Of a stretch of 32,347 nucleotides of DNA, positions 30,577 through 32,347 are shown in pieces. Origin of the DNA: a virus. Location: the IMG/VR virus record IMGVR_UViG_3300021960_000306, positions 1-32,347 of that record; one strand, given 5' to 3'. The notes under the pieces were generated by a model, which searched no databases, was not told the DNA's origin, and worked only from the letters and a program-made list of their open reading frames with translations. Each line of letters starts with the position of its first letter. Position 1 is the stretch's first letter. The position numbers and the translations under genes are program-made.

Positions 30577-32242
30577 TCCAGAGTTTATTGAAAGCGACTT
30601 CATTCCCTTTCTTATTAAACACAAGGATCTGATTGTTGATCTGTACTTTACTTCAAGAATGCCCCCATTCACTCAAGATGCAATGGGGGATGTATTTCGT
30701 ATGGAAAAGGATAGCAAGGGTGCTATTCGCAATGCGTTGTATATTTCAGAGAAGACAGGTATTCCACTATCTGCCACATTCAACAATATGTGGGTGAGAC
30801 CAGATCAACGTAATCTGGATATGTGGATCGATAACTTCAAATATTTGTGGGATGTTGGTGTTAAGATTGTCACTCTGCCACATACATCGTGGGTATCAAC
30901 AGGACAGATCCAACGTCACTTTCCTGGCATTTATATCAAGAATACTATCTTGCGTGAGGTAACTAAACCCAACGAGATTGTATCTCTTGCTAGTGCAGGA
31001 TTCAACTATATCAATCTCGATCGTGATATCATGCGCGATCAAGATGCACTGTCAATGATACTCAAGGCAAAAGAATACTGTGAAAAGAAAGGCAACCCAA
31101 TCAAACTATCGTTACTTGCTAATGAGCATTGTTGGGGTGGTTGTCCTATCATGCCTGAGCATTATCAGTACAATTCTACAAGGCAAGGCACTGAACCTGA
31201 ATACTTTAATTCAGAGATCAGCAGAGTTTCATGTTCACGCTGGGATGCATATGATGCTTCCTATGAATTGAAGAAGGCAAATCTTCCTCCCTGGAGAGCA
31301 GATTGGGAAGAGTTGCTAGATGTTATTGATGTCTTCAAGATGCATGGTAGAGAGTCTGCAATGCGTCTAAAAGAGTCGATGGATATCATTCAGAGATGGA
31401 ATGATGGTGAGGATATTTTATATCCTGAGTTTGAAAAGTATATGGATGATGTTGATCTAAAGGATGCACCTATCAATATCTGGCGTGACAAGATTAAGAC
31501 CTGTAAGTTTAACTGCTGGGATTGTAATTACTGCGAGTCAGTTATTGAGTCTCATCTTAAGAAACAAAAGAGACAGTTGAATCCTCTTGTAAATAGGGTG
31601 ATTAGTGCTATCGATGCTGCTGTAGATGACAACTCAAACTTTAATCCTCAGGGATATGATGTTGTTGGGTTATCATCAACAAAGGTCAGACATTTCCTTA
31701 ATAACCTATGCAAAGATCCTGATACTGTATATGCAGACGTGGGATGTTACATGGGTAGCACACTCTTTGCTGCTACAATGGGCAATTCAATTAAAGCATA
31801 TGCTATTGATGATTGGTCTGATGGTGTTGTGCAACCAAAGAAGAATGTACCTACAAATGCATTCAAAGTAGACAATCCTCAGGGTAATTTGATAGAGTAT
31901 GCAAAGCAATGGTTTAATCCTGATGCATCTATTGCCATCACAGATAAACCCATTCATGAAGTAGCATTCAATCCAGAATATCGTCCCAATGTTATCTTTT
32001 ATGATGCAGATAACACCAAGGATAACATGATTGCCAATCTTAAAATCCTACATGAGAATGCTGCAGAGTCCTACATTTTAGTAGTTGATGATGCAAACTT
32101 TGATGGAGTTGTTGATGCCACCAAAGCATTCATAGAAGATAAAACTGTACTTTATACTCGTGCATTACTCACCGAAGAGTTGGAAGACAGCAATGATTGG
32201 TGGAATGGACTATACATTGTGGTGATTGAGAAAGATAAATAA
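30518..32242 (+). CDS. U32-like TIM-barrel / cysteine-cluster protein fused to class I methyltransferase
   Basis: 574 residues. Residues about 20-345 follow the U32-type pattern: DLYFTSRMPP, PLSATFNNMW, LWDVGVKIVTLP, INLDRD, then LSLLANEHCWGGCPIMPEHY (Cys205, Cys209, His215), Cys239, and CKFNCWDCNYC with Cys329, 333, 336 and 339, a likely Fe-S or zinc site. Residues about 375-574 are a class I SAM-methyltransferase-like domain: VYADVGCYMGST (glycine-rich loop), AYAIDDW, NVIFYDADNT and ILVVDDANFDGVVDA, close to the glycan/antibiotic methyltransferase group. The substrate is unknown; a sugar or RNA modification is possible. Located at the end of the fibre cassette; the first ATG overlaps the previous gene by 59 bases. 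Confidence 0.62.
   Translation: MLATTSQTASFSLPINPKLDPEFIESDFIPFLIKHKDLIVDLYFTSRMPPFTQDAMGDVFRMEKDSKGAIRNALYISEKTGIPLSATFNNMWVRPDQRNLDMWIDNFKYLWDVGVKIVTLPHTSWVSTGQIQRHFPGIYIKNTILREVTKPNEIVSLASAGFNYINLDRDIMRDQDALSMILKAKEYCEKKGNPIKLSLLANEHCWGGCPIMPEHYQYNSTRQGTEPEYFNSEISRVSCSRWDAYDASYELKKANLPPWRADWEELLDVIDVFKMHGRESAMRLKESMDIIQRWNDGEDILYPEFEKYMDDVDLKDAPINIWRDKIKTCKFNCWDCNYCESVIESHLKKQKRQLNPLVNRVISAIDAAVDDNSNFNPQGYDVVGLSSTKVRHFLNNLCKDPDTVYADVGCYMGSTLFAATMGNSIKAYAIDDWSDGVVQPKKNVPTNAFKVDNPQGNLIEYAKQWFNPDASIAITDKPIHEVAFNPEYRPNVIFYDADNTKDNMIANLKILHENAAESYILVVDDANFDGVVDATKAFIEDKTVLYTRALLTEELEDSNDWWNGLYIVVIEKDK
32234..32241 (+). promoter_or_regulatory. T4-type late promoter GATAAATA
   Basis: Overlaps the last codons of the methyltransferase fusion gene; 34 bases, first base to start codon, ahead of the ATG at 32268. 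Confidence 0.55.
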
Positions 32243-32267
32243 TCAAAGAGAAATTGCTGCCAAATAA

Positions 32268-32347
32268 ATGTCTGAGTTAAATGTAGGAACATTAAATGTT
32301 GCCTCACAAACTTTCACTGGAGATTCCACAGTAATTAGCAGTGCTAG
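32268..32347 (+). CDS. fibre-type protein, partial (right edge)
   Basis: ATG at 32268 opens a frame that runs off the window: MSELNVGTLNVASQTFTGDS and on. The start resembles MSQLNVDKI and MSDLTVGGL of the fibre genes at 27637 and 25459, and it follows a late promoter, so it is probably another member of the fibre cassette. Confidence 0.55.
   Translation, partial: MSELNVGTLNVASQTFTGDSTVISSA

Noticed and set aside
31497-31540. Radical-SAM enzyme based on CX3CX2C
   Set aside because: The motif lies at the end of the barrel region, not near the first strand, and the sequence before it follows a U32-like pattern, so a radical-SAM assignment is not supported.

Overview
This window is a piece of a T4-like myovirus that infects a cyanobacterium (a marine cyanophage of the Prochlorococcus/Synechococcus type). 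The evidence is a set of T4-type baseplate and tail genes, T4-type late promoters (NATAAATA) ahead of most operons, a tRNA cluster, and two host-derived photosynthesis genes side by side: a CP12-like Calvin-cycle inhibitor and a CpeT-like bilin lyase. I see no integrase, insertion sequence, CRISPR array or rRNA. Family names come from sequence patterns read by eye; no search was run.

Layout. 1-201: end of a small ORF and a poly-C/hairpin element between convergent genes. 202-2099 (minus strand): gp53 and gp48 baseplate genes, an inverted block with its own late promoter. 2129-4266 (plus): gp4-like head-completion nuclease, a gp54-like tail-tube initiator, and gp26, whose 3' end carries a T TTT TTC slippery site, a UUCG-capped hairpin and a -1 frame encoding a gp51-like tail. 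4266-9598: two large tandem tail proteins, apparently ancient paralogues, one carrying a Cys/His cell-wall hydrolase domain and the other an M15-like peptidase plus a GH24 lysozyme. 9603-11006: gp27-like hub. 11034-11757: CP12, CpeT and tRNA-Val. 12108-14654: a gp5-like hub/spike protein without a lysozyme domain.

14655-17118 is an early-type island. It has a perfect TTGACA-N17-TATAAT promoter, many small ORFs, and tRNA-Leu, -Thr, -Ala and -Asn separated by strongly structured spacers. Three ORFs in the window run into a following tRNA gene.

17149-32347 returns to late structural genes: two virion proteins, a 1316-residue beta-helix-type protein, and a cassette of short fibre/adhesin genes that share one small module but have unrelated C-terminal domains. 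This cassette also holds a second copy of the small zinc-ribbon gene, a 2-oxoglutarate/Fe(II) oxygenase, a coiled-coil protein, and a fusion of a U32-like TIM-barrel/cysteine-cluster domain with a class I methyltransferase. Another fibre-type gene starts at the right edge.

Together the window encodes most of a baseplate hub, wall-penetration enzymes, host-recognition fibres with possible modifying enzymes, and auxiliary metabolic genes that would redirect host carbon flow and pigment assembly.
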